64,000 nucleotides of DNA from an uncultured Mitsuokella sp. (GTDB lineage: Bacteria > Bacillota > Negativicutes > Selenomonadales > Selenomonadaceae), in NCBI GenBank assembly GCA_945877355.1, contig CAMCRT010000003.1, positions 30,025 through 94,024 of the forward strand, given 5' to 3'. A model generated the notes under the pieces. The model had not been told where the DNA came from and did not search any database. It was given only the letters and a program-made list of their open reading frames with translations. This document shows positions 41,968 to 50,238 of the stretch, one piece after another; positions within the stretch are counted from its first letter, which is position 1, and every line of letters begins with the position of its first letter. Made by a program: the position numbers and the translations under genes.

Positions 41968-43596
41968 TCAGATCACCCAGTTATTCGGCTCGATCATGGC
42001 GCTTGCCATGGCGAGGTCGTTGATTCTTGCGGCTATGGTCTCGGAAGTGGCCGCTTCGCCGCGGGCGATCTCCTTCCAGTATTTCGCGCCGGGTATGGGA
42101 TTTTCCTTCTTTTCGTCCAGCACCACAAGGACGATGAGGCCGGCATTTGCGAGGTGGGCTGCTGTAGTCACATAGTCCTCCCCTGCCTCTGGCCTATAGA
42201 GGTAGGTGTGGCGGCTGGCCCGCACGAGGCGGTACTCGGCCTCCTCGATGTCGCCGAGGGTCGTGCCGTCTGTGCCCGGCGTGAAGACGACGACGGCGCT
42301 CTCCTGCCAGTTCAGTGCTGCCCGCATGGCAGGCGTTGCCTTCTGGCGGCGGCCGCCGGAGACGGTCTTCTGCACGGTGCCGCAGGCGGAGGTCATGTTC
42401 GTGATGCGGTCGATGAGGATGAGCTCGCCTTGGGCCCGGTGGTGGGCGAAGGTGTCCACGACGATGGGCTCGGTGACGGCGATTTCCACCCTTGCAATCT
42501 CATTCTTTGCCAGGGAATCGGCTGCGATGTGCTCCCCCGTATTGATATCCACCCGGTAGGCGATGCGGGTGACGAGGCCGGGAATCTTCTTCGTGCCGAG
42601 GCGCACGAGGAAGTTCTTGCCGAGGGAAAGGGGCGTGTCGTCCATCCACAGGAGATCCGCCTCGAGGGTGGAGGCGAGGGTCACACCGCTGTCCTTCTCC
42701 AGGACGCAGCCCCTCGACACGTCCACCTCCCGGGAAAGGGAGATGGTGACCGGCTGGCCCGTGTGGGCCTCCTCTTCCTTGTGATCCGCCACGTAGATTT
42801 CCGTGACCTCTGCCGTCTCGCCGCTGGGCAGCGTCCGCACGGTGTCGCCTACGCGGATGCTGCCGCTCTCCACCTGGCCCTGGAAGCCGCGGAAGTCGAG
42901 GCTCGGTCGGCAGACCCGCTGGACGGGCAGCAGGAAGCCCTGCTCTGCCTCCGCCGTCTCCACGTCCACGGTCTCGAGGTATGGCAGGAGCGCCTTGCCC
43001 GTGTACCAGGGGATATTTGCCGAGTGCTCCATGATATTGTCGCCCTCGGTAGCGGAGACGGGGATGAGGGTGATGTTCTCGAGGCCGAGCTCCGCCTTCA
43101 GGGCCTCGATGTCCTTCTCGATGTTCCGGAAGACCTGCTCGTCGTAGTCCACCAGATCCATCTTGTTGATGGCGAAGACGAAGAAGCGGATGCCCATGAG
43201 GGCGCATATCCGGGCATGGCGGCGGGTCTGGGTCAGGACACCCTTCCGGGCGTCCACCAGGATGATGGCGAGATCCGCAAAGGAGGCGCCGCAGGCCATG
43301 TTGCGGGTGTACTCCTCGTGGCCCGGCGTATCGGCGCAGATGAAGCTGCGGTTATCCGTAGTGAAGTAGCGATAGGCCACGTCGATGGTGATGCCCTGCT
43401 CCCGCTCCGCCATGAGACCGTCCAGCAGCAGCGAGTAGTCGATTTCGCCGCCCCGGCTCCCCACCTTCGAGTCGAGAATCAGGGCCTCCTTCTGGTCCGC
43501 GTAGATGAGCTTCGCGTCGTAGAGGAGATGGCCGATGAGGGTCGATTTGCCGTCGTCGACGCTGCCGCATGTGATGAATTTCAAAAGTCCTTGCAT
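41968..43596 (-). CDS. cysN: Sulfate adenylyltransferase large subunit CysN with degenerate APS-kinase-like tail
   Basis: CysN is the GTPase half of ATP sulfurylase; GTP hydrolysis drives APS formation by CysD. G motifs visible: CGSVDDGKSTLIGHLL (G1), ADTPGHEEYTRN (G3) and NKMDLVDYDE (G4). Residues about 1-430 are the normal CysN with its beta-barrels. The last 110 or so residues (from NWQESAVVVFTPGTDG to VLDEKKENPIPGAKY) resemble the APS-kinase domain of CysNC fusions. However, the Walker A GLSGSGKS is gone (TPGTDG), so kinase activity is improbable. The start has GGGG ten nt upstream; the gene lies 1 nt after cysD. Confidence 0.92.
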   Translation of the reverse strand: MQGLLKFITCGSVDDGKSTLIGHLLYDAKLIYADQKEALILDSKVGSRGGEIDYSLLLDGLMAEREQGITIDVAYRYFTTDNRSFICADTPGHEEYTRNMACGASFADLAIILVDARKGVLTQTRRHARICALMGIRFFVFAINKMDLVDYDEQVFRNIEKDIEALKAELGLENITLIPVSATEGDNIMEHSANIPWYTGKALLPYLETVDVETAEAEQGFLLPVQRVCRPSLDFRGFQGQVESGSIRVGDTVRTLPSGETAEVTEIYVADHKEEEAHTGQPVTISLSREVDVSRGCVLEKDSGVTLASTLEADLLWMDDTPLSLGKNFLVRLGTKKIPGLVTRIAYRVDINTGEHIAADSLAKNEIARVEIAVTEPIVVDTFAHHRAQGELILIDRITNMTSACGTVQKTVSGGRRQKATPAMRAALNWQESAVVVFTPGTDGTTLGDIEEAEYRLVRASRHTYLYRPEAGEDYVTTAAHLANAGLIVLVVLDEKKENPIPGAKYWKEIARGEAATSETIAARINDLAMASAMIEPNNWVI

Positions 43597-43597
43597 A

Positions 43598-44506
43598 TCA
43601 GAAATACCCCTCTCGCTTGCGACGCTCCATGCTTCCAGCGCCGTCGTGGTCTATGACGCGGCTCGTGCGCTCCGACTCCACTGCCCCCAGTGTCTCCTCG
43701 ACGATCTCGTCGAGGGTCGTGGCATCCGACTCTACGCCGCCCGTCAGCGGGTAGCAGCCAAGGGTGCGGAAGCGGATCTTCTTTGTCTCGATGTCCTCGG
43801 GCTTCAGGTGGAGCTTCTCCACGATGCGGTCATCGTCCACCATGATGAGGTTGCCGTCCCGCTCGATGACGGGCCGCTCCGCCGCGTAGTAGAGGGAGAC
43901 GATCTCGATGTTCTCCCGGCGGATGTACTGCCAGATGTCCTTCTCCGTCCAGTTCGATATGGGGAAGACGCGCATGCTCTCCCCCTGGCCGATTTCCGTG
44001 TTGTAGAGCTTCCACATCTCGGGGCGCTGCTTCTTCGGGTCCCAGGCCTGGGCCGCATTGCGGAAGGAGAAGATGCGCTCCTTGGCCCGGGACTTCTCCT
44101 CGTCCCGTCGGCCGCCGCCGAAGGCCGCCGTGAAGCCGTACTTCGTCAGGGCCTGCTTCAGGGCCTGGGTCTTCATGATGTCCGTGTAGGAGGCGCCGTG
44201 GTCGAAGGGGTTGATGCCCTCCCGGAGGCCGTCCTCGTTCTTGTACTCCAGCATGGTGAGCCCGTACTTCTTCGCCTGGGCATCCCGGAAGGAAATCATC
44301 TCGTGGAATTTCCAGGTGGTGTTGATGTGGAGGAACGGGAAGGGCGGCTTCTCCGGATAGAAGGCCTTTAAGGCCAGGTGAAGCATGACGGAGCTGTCCT
44401 TGCCGATGGAGTACAGCATGACAGGCTTCTCACACTCTGCCGCCACCTCTCGGATGATGTAGATGGCTTCCGCCTCCAGCGCATCGAGATGGGAGTCTTT
44501 TTTCAT
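43598..44506 (-). CDS. cysD: Sulfate adenylyltransferase small subunit CysD
   Basis: CysD adenylates sulfate with ATP to form APS. The PP-motif is [20 protein letters not shown] (SxGxDS), and [38 protein letters not shown] and KREGYF C-terminus are family hallmarks. Length of 302 residues is standard. The ATG has GGAGAGATATTT in front. The gene is 16 nt downstream of aprB and 1 nt upstream of cysN, so it forms the ATP sulfurylase pair in the same operon as the APS reductase. No oddities. Confidence 0.96.
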   Translation of the reverse strand: MKKDSHLDALEAEAIYIIREVAAECEKPVMLYSIGKDSSVMLHLALKAFYPEKPPFPFLHINTTWKFHEMISFRDAQAKKYGLTMLEYKNEDGLREGINPFDHGASYTDIMKTQALKQALTKYGFTAAFGGGRRDEEKSRAKERIFSFRNAAQAWDPKKQRPEMWKLYNTEIGQGESMRVFPISNWTEKDIWQYIRRENIEIVSLYYAAERPVIERDGNLIMVDDDRIVEKLHLKPEDIETKKIRFRTLGCYPLTGGVESDATTLDEIVEETLGAVESERTSRVIDHDGAGSMERRKREGYF

Positions 44507-44522
44507 AAATATCTCTCCTGCT

Positions 44523-44837
44523 TCAGTACTTGTTGGAATTTCTTCTGTCTATGAGGATTTCCCTCTGGGCGCCCGCCGGGCTCTGGATTTTCCAGCGGTA
44601 GAGGACGCCTTCCCGGGCGAGGGTCATGCGGCTGCCCCGGCCGCCCACGTCGGCCCCGAGGAAGTAGGTGATGGCCTCCACGGGACAGACCTTCATACAA
44701 GCGGTACAGCCCCAGCAGTCCCGGGGGCTCCGCATAAATGCTTTCTTGTCCTCCTGTAGGATGAGGAGCGACCCCGGGCAGGCGTTCGTGCAGGCGCCGC
44801 AGCCGATGCAGCGGGTCTTTTCAATGCGTATGCTCAT
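44523..44837 (-). CDS. aprB: APS reductase beta subunit-like ferredoxin AprB
   Basis: The 104-residue iron-sulfur protein has two [4Fe-4S] motifs: [13 protein letters not shown] near residue 10 and [16 protein letters not shown] near residue 41. This matches the N-terminal ferredoxin part of dissimilatory APS reductase beta subunits. The C-terminal extension of about 40 residues (from [13 protein letters not shown]) is shorter than in sulfate reducers. It hands electrons to the FAD of AprA. The ATG has GGAGGAACCT. It overlaps aprA by 17 nt, giving translational coupling. Confidence 0.9.
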   Translation of the reverse strand: MSIRIEKTRCIGCGACTNACPGSLLILQEDKKAFMRSPRDCWGCTACMKVCPVEAITYFLGADVGGRGSRMTLAREGVLYRWKIQSPAGAQREILIDRRNSNKY

Positions 44838-46500
44838 AGGTTCCTCCTTTCACCAACGGCCGGCGAAGGGTCACGACCTCGCCAGCCTCCATGCGGGAAT
44901 TGATGTAGCAGTCAAAGTCTGCACTTCGCTCCGGGTGGTCTGCATTCTCCCCGAAGATATGCCAGCGGGTCTCCTGCCGGGCGGCGAGGTGGGCGATGAG
45001 GGCACGGGCCACCGTCAGCCGCTCCTTCAGCTCATAGACGTGGAGAAGGTCGAAGGGGTCCCTAGCCGGCAGATTCTTTGCCGCCTGCTCCAGGGCCTCG
45101 ATGCGCTCCTTTGCCACGGCGAGCCGCGCCTCATTGTAGCGGTAGTCCGTGTGGATGCCCCCTGCATACTCATCCATGATTTTCTGCATGGCCTCCTCCA
45201 GATCCTCAGCCCTGAGGCTCTCCTCGGAGGCGCTGTAGTGACCCTCCACCTCGGCGAGGCGCGCCCTTGTCTCCTCCATGTCAAGCTCCGGGAGCTCCGC
45301 CTGCCTGGCGTACTCGGCAGCGGCGGCGGCGGCAATCTCGCCCTCCACCATAGCGCCCGTCACATACTTCTGGGGGGCGCCCCCTGCCACGTCGCCGGCG
45401 GCAAAGAGGCCGGGGAGCGTCGTCTCCCGCTTCGTGGAGACCCAGAAGCCGCTAGCGGTATGGCCGCCCACGATATAGGGCTCCGTGCCCTCGATCTCCA
45501 CGTCCTCGCTATTGGGGCCGCCCTGCTCCACCCACTTCAATGTCTGGGCCGGGGCCATGTTGAGATAGGCCCGCAGGAGATCCTGCTCCTTTTCCTCCCC
45601 GATGCCCCTCGTGTGGAGGTAGCAGGGGCCCCGGCCCGCCCGATTCTCCTCCACGGTGCCGTAGATGCGCTCCGGCGTGGAGAGGCCATACTTCGTCTCG
45701 TAGACCTCCCCCAGGGCATTGACCTGCTTGGCGCCGACGCCCTGAGCGATGGTGCCCGTGGGGGCTATGGTGTCCTTGCAGCGAAGGGCCACAAAGCGAT
45801 TCTCCAGCGTCGTGAGCTCGGCGCCTGCCCGAAGGCCCATGGCAAATCCCGCGCCTGTGTTGAAAGGAGAGTACCACATCTTGTGGCGGGAAAAGCCAGG
45901 ATTATTGGGCCGGTAGAGCCCCGCTGCACCGCCGGTGGCGATGAGGACGGCCTTCGCCCGGATGTCATAGAAGACCCGCTCCCGGGTGGATACGCCCCAG
46001 GCGCCGGCTACCCGCTTTTCTTCGCCCTCGCCCACGGTCTTGAGGTCCAATATATTCACGTAGTTCAGCACCGTGACGTTTTTCTGCGTCCGGGCGGCCT
46101 TTGCCAGAAGGGGCTTGATGTTTTCGCCGTTTATCTTCACATTGCGCCAGCCCCGGGTGACGTGGCGGCCCTCCTCGTCCTTCAGGATGACGAGGCCCAG
46201 GGCCTCCAGCTCCTCCGTGATGCGGTTCACGTTCTGGGCGATGGTGAGGAGCAGGTCGTCCCGGACGATGCCCGCCCCGTCCTTGCGGGCGTACTCCACA
46301 TAGTCCTCCGGCCTATGGCCCGGGGCGATGTAGGCATTGAGAGCGTTGACCCCCGCCGCGAGGCAGCCGCTGCGCTCGATATTCGCCTTCTCGGCGATGA
46401 GGACGGATAGGCCGCTCTTTCCCAGCTTTGCCGCCGCAAAACAGCCCGCCGTGCCGCCGCCGATGATGAGGATATCTGTCGTGAGTTGCTTTTCCTCCAA
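44821..46500 (-). CDS. aprA: APS reductase alpha subunit AprA (FAD flavoprotein)
   Basis: AprA reduces adenosine-5'-phosphosulfate to sulfite and AMP. The 559-residue protein belongs to the fumarate-reductase/succinate-dehydrogenase flavoprotein fold: DILIIGGGTAGCFAAAKLG binds FAD, followed by IERSGCLAAGVNALNAYI, ATGGAAGLYRPNN and GLFAAGDVAGGAPQKYVTGA. The long C-terminal helical domain has RWHIFGENADHPERSADFDC, an AprA signature. Compared with sulfate-reducer AprA (about 650 residues) it is compact, which fits an assimilatory form. It lies 45 nt after the CHR transporter gene and overlaps aprB. Confidence 0.92.
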   Translation of the reverse strand: MEEKQLTTDILIIGGGTAGCFAAAKLGKSGLSVLIAEKANIERSGCLAAGVNALNAYIAPGHRPEDYVEYARKDGAGIVRDDLLLTIAQNVNRITEELEALGLVILKDEEGRHVTRGWRNVKINGENIKPLLAKAARTQKNVTVLNYVNILDLKTVGEGEEKRVAGAWGVSTRERVFYDIRAKAVLIATGGAAGLYRPNNPGFSRHKMWYSPFNTGAGFAMGLRAGAELTTLENRFVALRCKDTIAPTGTIAQGVGAKQVNALGEVYETKYGLSTPERIYGTVEENRAGRGPCYLHTRGIGEEKEQDLLRAYLNMAPAQTLKWVEQGGPNSEDVEIEGTEPYIVGGHTASGFWVSTKRETTLPGLFAAGDVAGGAPQKYVTGAMVEGEIAAAAAAEYARQAELPELDMEETRARLAEVEGHYSASEESLRAEDLEEAMQKIMDEYAGGIHTDYRYNEARLAVAKERIEALEQAAKNLPARDPFDLLHVYELKERLTVARALIAHLAARQETRWHIFGENADHPERSADFDCYINSRMEAGEVVTLRRPLVKGGTYEHTH

Positions 46501-46545
46501 GCTCGTTCCTCCTAGCTTTCCTAGTTTCAGCTATATATACAAGAA

Positions 46546-48051
46546 TCAATACACAAGAGAAAGAATGATGCCGACGGCTCCCGCCAGCAGCATGGGACGC
46601 GTCGGCGCCGTATGACGCACCAGCAAAAGATAAAGGGAGGCCCCCAGCACGATGAGCGTCAGTGCCTCCGCGAGGTACGGCGTCAACGCAAGGGCGGAGG
46701 CGACCCGGGCATTCGCGTGGAAGAGGGACAGGGCCACATTGATGAGGAGCCCGCCGATAATCGGGCGGATCCAGCGGCTGATGGCCTGAAAGGCCTTCTG
46801 CTCCCGATAGGTGCGGATGAGCCGCGCCACGAGGCCGAAGAGCAGCCCCGAGCCCGAGACGCTCACGGCAAAGCCTGCCACCGCGCCGAAGAGGCCCACG
46901 ACCGTGCCGCCCGCCGCCGAGCCCACCACGAAGCCGATGCCCGTGAGCATCTTGCAGAGGATGGAGCCGGGGAGCACATTGACGAGGGGCACCAGAAGGC
47001 CGAAGAAGGCAGCCTCCGGCAGGATTCCCGTCGCCACGAAGAGGCCGTCGGCGATCGTCAGATACGCGTCGCCACCGCCGAAGGAGATGAGGGAGGAGAA
47101 ATAGCCTCGGGCCACGAAGTCCGCCATGGAGGGCACCGCCAGAAGGATTGGCAGGATACTCACGGCGAGAAAGGCCAGCCAGGCACCGCCCTCCTCCACT
47201 GCCCCCCGGAGGAAGGTCCGAAGGCGGCCCCTCTCGCAGCTATTGCCAAAGCTATGGACCACCTCCCGGGCGGCGAGGGCCGTCATGACCCAGGGAAGGG
47301 CGACTGCCAGGAAGGAGGGAAGCGGCAGGCCGCTCTTTCCCTCCGCCAAAGCAAAGAGCAGGGAGAGCACGGCGCCCACGGCGATGCGGCCCCGGCTCCT
47401 GTCATTCAGAAAGAACAGGATGAGGAAGAAGGAGAGGCCCAGGGCCTTCAGGGTCGACAGGCCGAAGAACGGCGTCAAGCTGAGCCCCAGGAGCTTGTAG
47501 ACATTCGCCTCCCCCGTCAGAAGGAAGATTGCTGCCGTGATGGCGAGAGCCCCCTTCCAGGAGCCATCCTTTGCCTGGGCCTCGGCCCGGAGCGCCTTTA
47601 CGGTGTAGAGCAGCAGCAGGCTCATGATGAAGGCGCCGATGGGAATGGAGAGGGACTGGACCACATGCATGGCCTCCGCCTGCTCCCCTGAGAGGAAGGA
47701 AAGGATGCCCACGAGGAGCAGCGCCCCCGGCAGTGCCATGGCCACGGCCGCGAGAATCATGCCAAGAGAGCCCGCGACCCGCTGGCCCGTGCCTGCGGCA
47801 ATCTCCACGGGAAGGGCTCCTGGCGTGATAGAGGCCGCCACCACATCCTCCTGGTAGTCCCGCTCCGTGATGAGCCGACGGCCCTTCACCACCTCTGCCT
47901 CGATGACGGGGATGAGGGCATTGCCGCCGCCAAAGCCGATGAGGCCGATGCGGAGCATGGAGGCCATGAGCCCAGCGAGAGCACGCCGCTTTTCCCCACT
48001 GCGCCCTGCCACGAGGGCAGATAGACGCCCCTTTCGCAATACGCCTTCCAT
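46546..48051 (-). CDS. CHR (chromate/sulfate) family transporter, two-domain
   Basis: The 501-residue membrane protein has two CHR halves: SMLRIGLIGFGGGNALIPVI near residue 35 and GYFSSLISFGGGDAYLTIADG near residue 320. About 10-12 hydrophobic segments are visible. The CHR family includes chromate exporters and, by coexpression, putative sulfate transporters. As the first gene of this sulfate-assimilation operon it is more likely to import sulfate than to confer chromate resistance. The ATG at 48051 follows AAAGGGGAAGCGGT; the upstream frame (start 48189) would lie before the -10 of the promoter at 48110-48138 and is rejected. It probably sits in the inner membrane. Confidence 0.88.
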   Translation of the reverse strand: MEGVLRKGRLSALVAGRSGEKRRALAGLMASMLRIGLIGFGGGNALIPVIEAEVVKGRRLITERDYQEDVVAASITPGALPVEIAAGTGQRVAGSLGMILAAVAMALPGALLLVGILSFLSGEQAEAMHVVQSLSIPIGAFIMSLLLLYTVKALRAEAQAKDGSWKGALAITAAIFLLTGEANVYKLLGLSLTPFFGLSTLKALGLSFFLILFFLNDRSRGRIAVGAVLSLLFALAEGKSGLPLPSFLAVALPWVMTALAAREVVHSFGNSCERGRLRTFLRGAVEEGGAWLAFLAVSILPILLAVPSMADFVARGYFSSLISFGGGDAYLTIADGLFVATGILPEAAFFGLLVPLVNVLPGSILCKMLTGIGFVVGSAAGGTVVGLFGAVAGFAVSVSGSGLLFGLVARLIRTYREQKAFQAISRWIRPIIGGLLINVALSLFHANARVASALALTPYLAEALTLIVLGASLYLLLVRHTAPTRPMLLAGAVGIILSLVY

Positions 48052-48109
48052 ACCGCTTCCCCTTTCATTTATTATTGCATACTTTATAAATATGTTTTCA
48101 TTACAAACA

Positions 48110-48138
48110 ATCATACACGAAAACAACGTAGAATGCAA
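48110..48138 (-). promoter_or_regulatory. Promoter of the sulfate-assimilation operon
   Basis: Minus-strand TTGCAT (48133-48138) and TATGAT (48110-48115) are 17 bp apart; the CHR start lies about 50 nt downstream. It is interleaved with a pair of direct repeats (48119-48150). Confidence 0.65.
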
Positions 48139-48150
48139 GGAAAATAACGT
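48119..48150 (-). promoter_or_regulatory. Direct-repeat pair at the sulfate operon promoter, candidate regulator site
   Basis: GAAAACAACGT (48119-48129) and GAAAATAACGT (48140-48150) differ in one base and are 21 bp apart, two helical turns. One lies in the -35/-10 spacer and the other just upstream of the -35, the arrangement expected for a sulfur-responsive repressor or activator. Confidence 0.5.
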
Positions 48151-48215
48151 GGAAAAATATGTTTTGATTTGTAAAAGAATCCAATACATTTTTCAAGAAT
48201 ATGAGACTTATTTCC

Positions 48216-48244
48216 TTGACAAGCCCTATTCCTTCTACTAACAT
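48216..48244 (+). promoter_or_regulatory. Possible promoter of the PilZ-lgt unit
   Basis: TTGACA (48216-48221) and TAACAT (48239-48244) are 17 bp apart. The -10 is weak. The PilZ start codon is 57 nt downstream. Confidence 0.45.
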
Positions 48245-48300
48245 GGGGTCAAGAGATGTATGTAAGGAAAAAGGATATGTATGGAAAAGGAGTGGTTGGA

Positions 48301-49035
48301 ATGGAATTGGCTGAGGAGACGGAGAATACAGAGAGGTCCCATACCGTGGACTCTCGTCCCATCACAGGGGAGGCTCGCCTGAAAACCCTTTCGGACGGGG
48401 GCGGCATATTCCTCGTCAATGATTCCATGGAGCAAAGCGTGAAGGGCTATCTAGTGGGCACGACGGAGGAGCTTCTCACCTGCAAGATGCAGATGGATGA
48501 TGCCCGCTATATCAACAGCCCGGAAAGCGGCACCGTGCTTCACTGCGCCATGCCCGGCGAGTCCTGCACCTATCGCTTTGAGGCCTATTACCAGTCCTCA
48601 AACGCCCTGCCGGAAAAGCTCTGGTATATCAAGAGCCCAACTGTGGTCTATCGGGAGCAGAGTCGGGACTTCGTGCGGGTCCCGGCCATCCTCCCCATGG
48701 TCGTTCGCTTCAAGAATGTCTACGGGGGCAGCCGGGAGCCTCGGGAGACCACCATGGTGGACATCAGCGGCAACGGAATATGCTTCATCTCCCCGGAGGA
48801 GACAGAGGAAAACAGCCCGGTGGAGATCGTCATCCCTGAGCTGCCAGGCTACGGAGAGCTTCGCACCACGGCTGTCGTCTGCCGCTGCCGGGAGAAAAAG
48901 GTTCTGAACCACGTGGTCTATCACGTGGGAGCCATGTTCACGGATCACTTGGTGCCCGCGGAAAAAATGAAGCTGGAGCGTGCCCTGACCCAGCTCCAGC
49001 GGGAATACCTGAAGCGGGGCATGGGCATCCGCTGA
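48301..49035 (+). CDS. PilZ domain protein (flagellar-brake/YcgR-like)
   Basis: The 244-residue protein has an N-terminal YcgR-type domain (about 1-115) and a C-terminal PilZ domain. The c-di-GMP-binding motifs are REQSRDFVRVPA (RxxxR) and MVDISGNGICF ((D/N)xSxxG). It probably binds cyclic-di-GMP and alters motility or surface behaviour. Start ATG at 48301 has AAAAGGAGTGGTTGGA; an in-frame ATG 15 codons earlier has no site. It lies 29 nt upstream of lgt and may be co-transcribed with it. The nearby GGDEF/EAL protein (32.8 kb) is another c-di-GMP component. Confidence 0.86.
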   Translation: MELAEETENTERSHTVDSRPITGEARLKTLSDGGGIFLVNDSMEQSVKGYLVGTTEELLTCKMQMDDARYINSPESGTVLHCAMPGESCTYRFEAYYQSSNALPEKLWYIKSPTVVYREQSRDFVRVPAILPMVVRFKNVYGGSREPRETTMVDISGNGICFISPEETEENSPVEIVIPELPGYGELRTTAVVCRCREKKVLNHVVYHVGAMFTDHLVPAEKMKLERALTQLQREYLKRGMGIR

Positions 49036-49064
49036 GTTTCAGGAATTTCTGGAAAGGCAGTACA

Positions 49065-49883
49065 ATGCATCAATATCTTTTCTTCGTCGATGGCTTCCCC
49101 ATACGGGCCTATGGGCTCATCCTGTCGCTCTCCATCATCCTCGCCACCGGCGTGGGCTACTTCCTCGCCAAGGCGGATGGCCGGGGCTATGAGAAGCACA
49201 TCGTGGATCTCGGCATCTACACGGGAATCGCCGGCCTCATCGGCGCTCGCCTCTGGGATGTGTTCTTCTTCGACTGGGACTACTACCAGAATCACCTGTC
49301 GGAGTTCATGAATGTCTGGCAGGGGGGCATGGCTATCCAGGGGGGCGTTCTCTTGGGCGTCCTCGTGGGCGTATGGTACACGCGGAAGCATGGGCTCGAC
49401 ACGGTCCACCTCATGGACGTGCTGGCCCCCGCCATCATCCTGGGACAGGCCCTGGGCCGCAGCGCAAACCTCATGAACGGCGATGCCTTCGGCGCCCCCA
49501 CGGGCTCCTCCTTCGGCATCCTCTACCCGGAGACGACGCTGGCGTACCACACCTACGGAGCCCAGCCCCTGTGGCCCGCCGAGGTCTGGGAGTGCCAGCT
49601 GGACGTGGCGATATTCGCGGCTCTGCTGCTCTTCCGCGCCTTTCCCCATGCGAAGGGGCAGGCCTTCGCCCTCTACGTCATGCTCTACAGCACCGCCCGC
49701 TTCTGCCTGGAGTTCCTCCGGGGCGACTACACGGAGAAGGTCCTGGGCCTCTTCACCAGCGCCCAGACCACAAGCCTCGTAGCCTTCACCCTCGCCCTCC
49801 TCTGCTTTCTCCTCCTCCCCTATTTCTGGAAAAAAAGAGCTCCTCTCCCCAAGGGAAAGAAGCAAAGGCGTAAATCAGCCTGA
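49065..49883 (+). CDS. lgt: Prolipoprotein diacylglyceryl transferase Lgt
   Basis: Lgt transfers diacylglycerol to the lipobox Cys of prolipoproteins, in the inner membrane. Conserved parts: FPIRAYGLILSLSIILATGV (start), the AGLIGARLWDVFF block, GGMAIQGGVLLGVLVGVWY and GRSANLMNGDAFGAPT (family signature GRxGNFxNxE-like), and RFCLEFLRGDY. Seven membrane segments fit the 272 residues. The ATG has AAAGGCAGTACA in front. It is followed by the 176-bp inverted-repeat element and no simple terminator. C-terminal tail is Lys/Arg-rich. Confidence 0.93.
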   Translation: MHQYLFFVDGFPIRAYGLILSLSIILATGVGYFLAKADGRGYEKHIVDLGIYTGIAGLIGARLWDVFFFDWDYYQNHLSEFMNVWQGGMAIQGGVLLGVLVGVWYTRKHGLDTVHLMDVLAPAIILGQALGRSANLMNGDAFGAPTGSSFGILYPETTLAYHTYGAQPLWPAEVWECQLDVAIFAALLLFRAFPHAKGQAFALYVMLYSTARFCLEFLRGDYTEKVLGLFTSAQTTSLVAFTLALLCFLLLPYFWKKRAPLPKGKKQRRKSA

Positions 49884-49929
49884 ACGTTTCGGAACTGTCT
49901 TGCGTAACTTAGAACAATAAACCGCCCTT

Positions 49930-50105
49930 GCGAAGACGCCCTCCCATAAGCGCAGCGTTGTGGAGAGGGCGTTAAGCTTGCGTTTCTTTCGCCCTCCGCC
50001 CGGAATTCCCTAGCATAGCGGTTTAGGAATGGAGGGCGGTAAATTAAGCGGAAGAAACGCAAGTAGCCCTCGCAACTCCGTGAAGCGTTGGGAGGGCGTC
50101 TTCGC
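49930..50105. repeat. 176-bp nested inverted repeat, MITE-like or large structured element
   Basis: The intergenic gap 49884-50238 contains four successive complementary segments. The outer arms are 17 bp perfect (49930-49946 with 50089-50105). Then come 12 bp perfect (49977-49988 with 50052-50063), 8 bp perfect (49990-49997 with 50031-50038), and imperfect pairing near the centre. The loop region is short and AT-rich. No reading frame in it looks like a gene. It could be a miniature inverted-repeat element, a REP-like repeat or a stable RNA/terminator structure after lgt. I see no evident direct-repeat target duplication. Confidence 0.75.
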
Positions 50106-50238
50106 TACTCGCAGCCTCTTTTTCATCTTCTGTAAAAATTTTCGAAAAAAAGGCAAAAGCCCTTTTCTTCTCAGAGAAAATTCGCTACCATAAGAAGAAG
50201 AACAAGTCATCTCGACCGAAATAGAAAGGATGAAGAAT

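Noticed and set aside
40437-43656. Long plus-strand frames opposite the sulfite reductase and cysN
   Set aside because: Shadow frames, no domain, no promoter or site; composition resembles other antisense frames in the window.
49820-50210. Short open frames on the minus strand across the lgt-deoC gap
   Set aside because: They run through the 176-bp inverted repeat and have no ribosome-binding site or recognisable domain.
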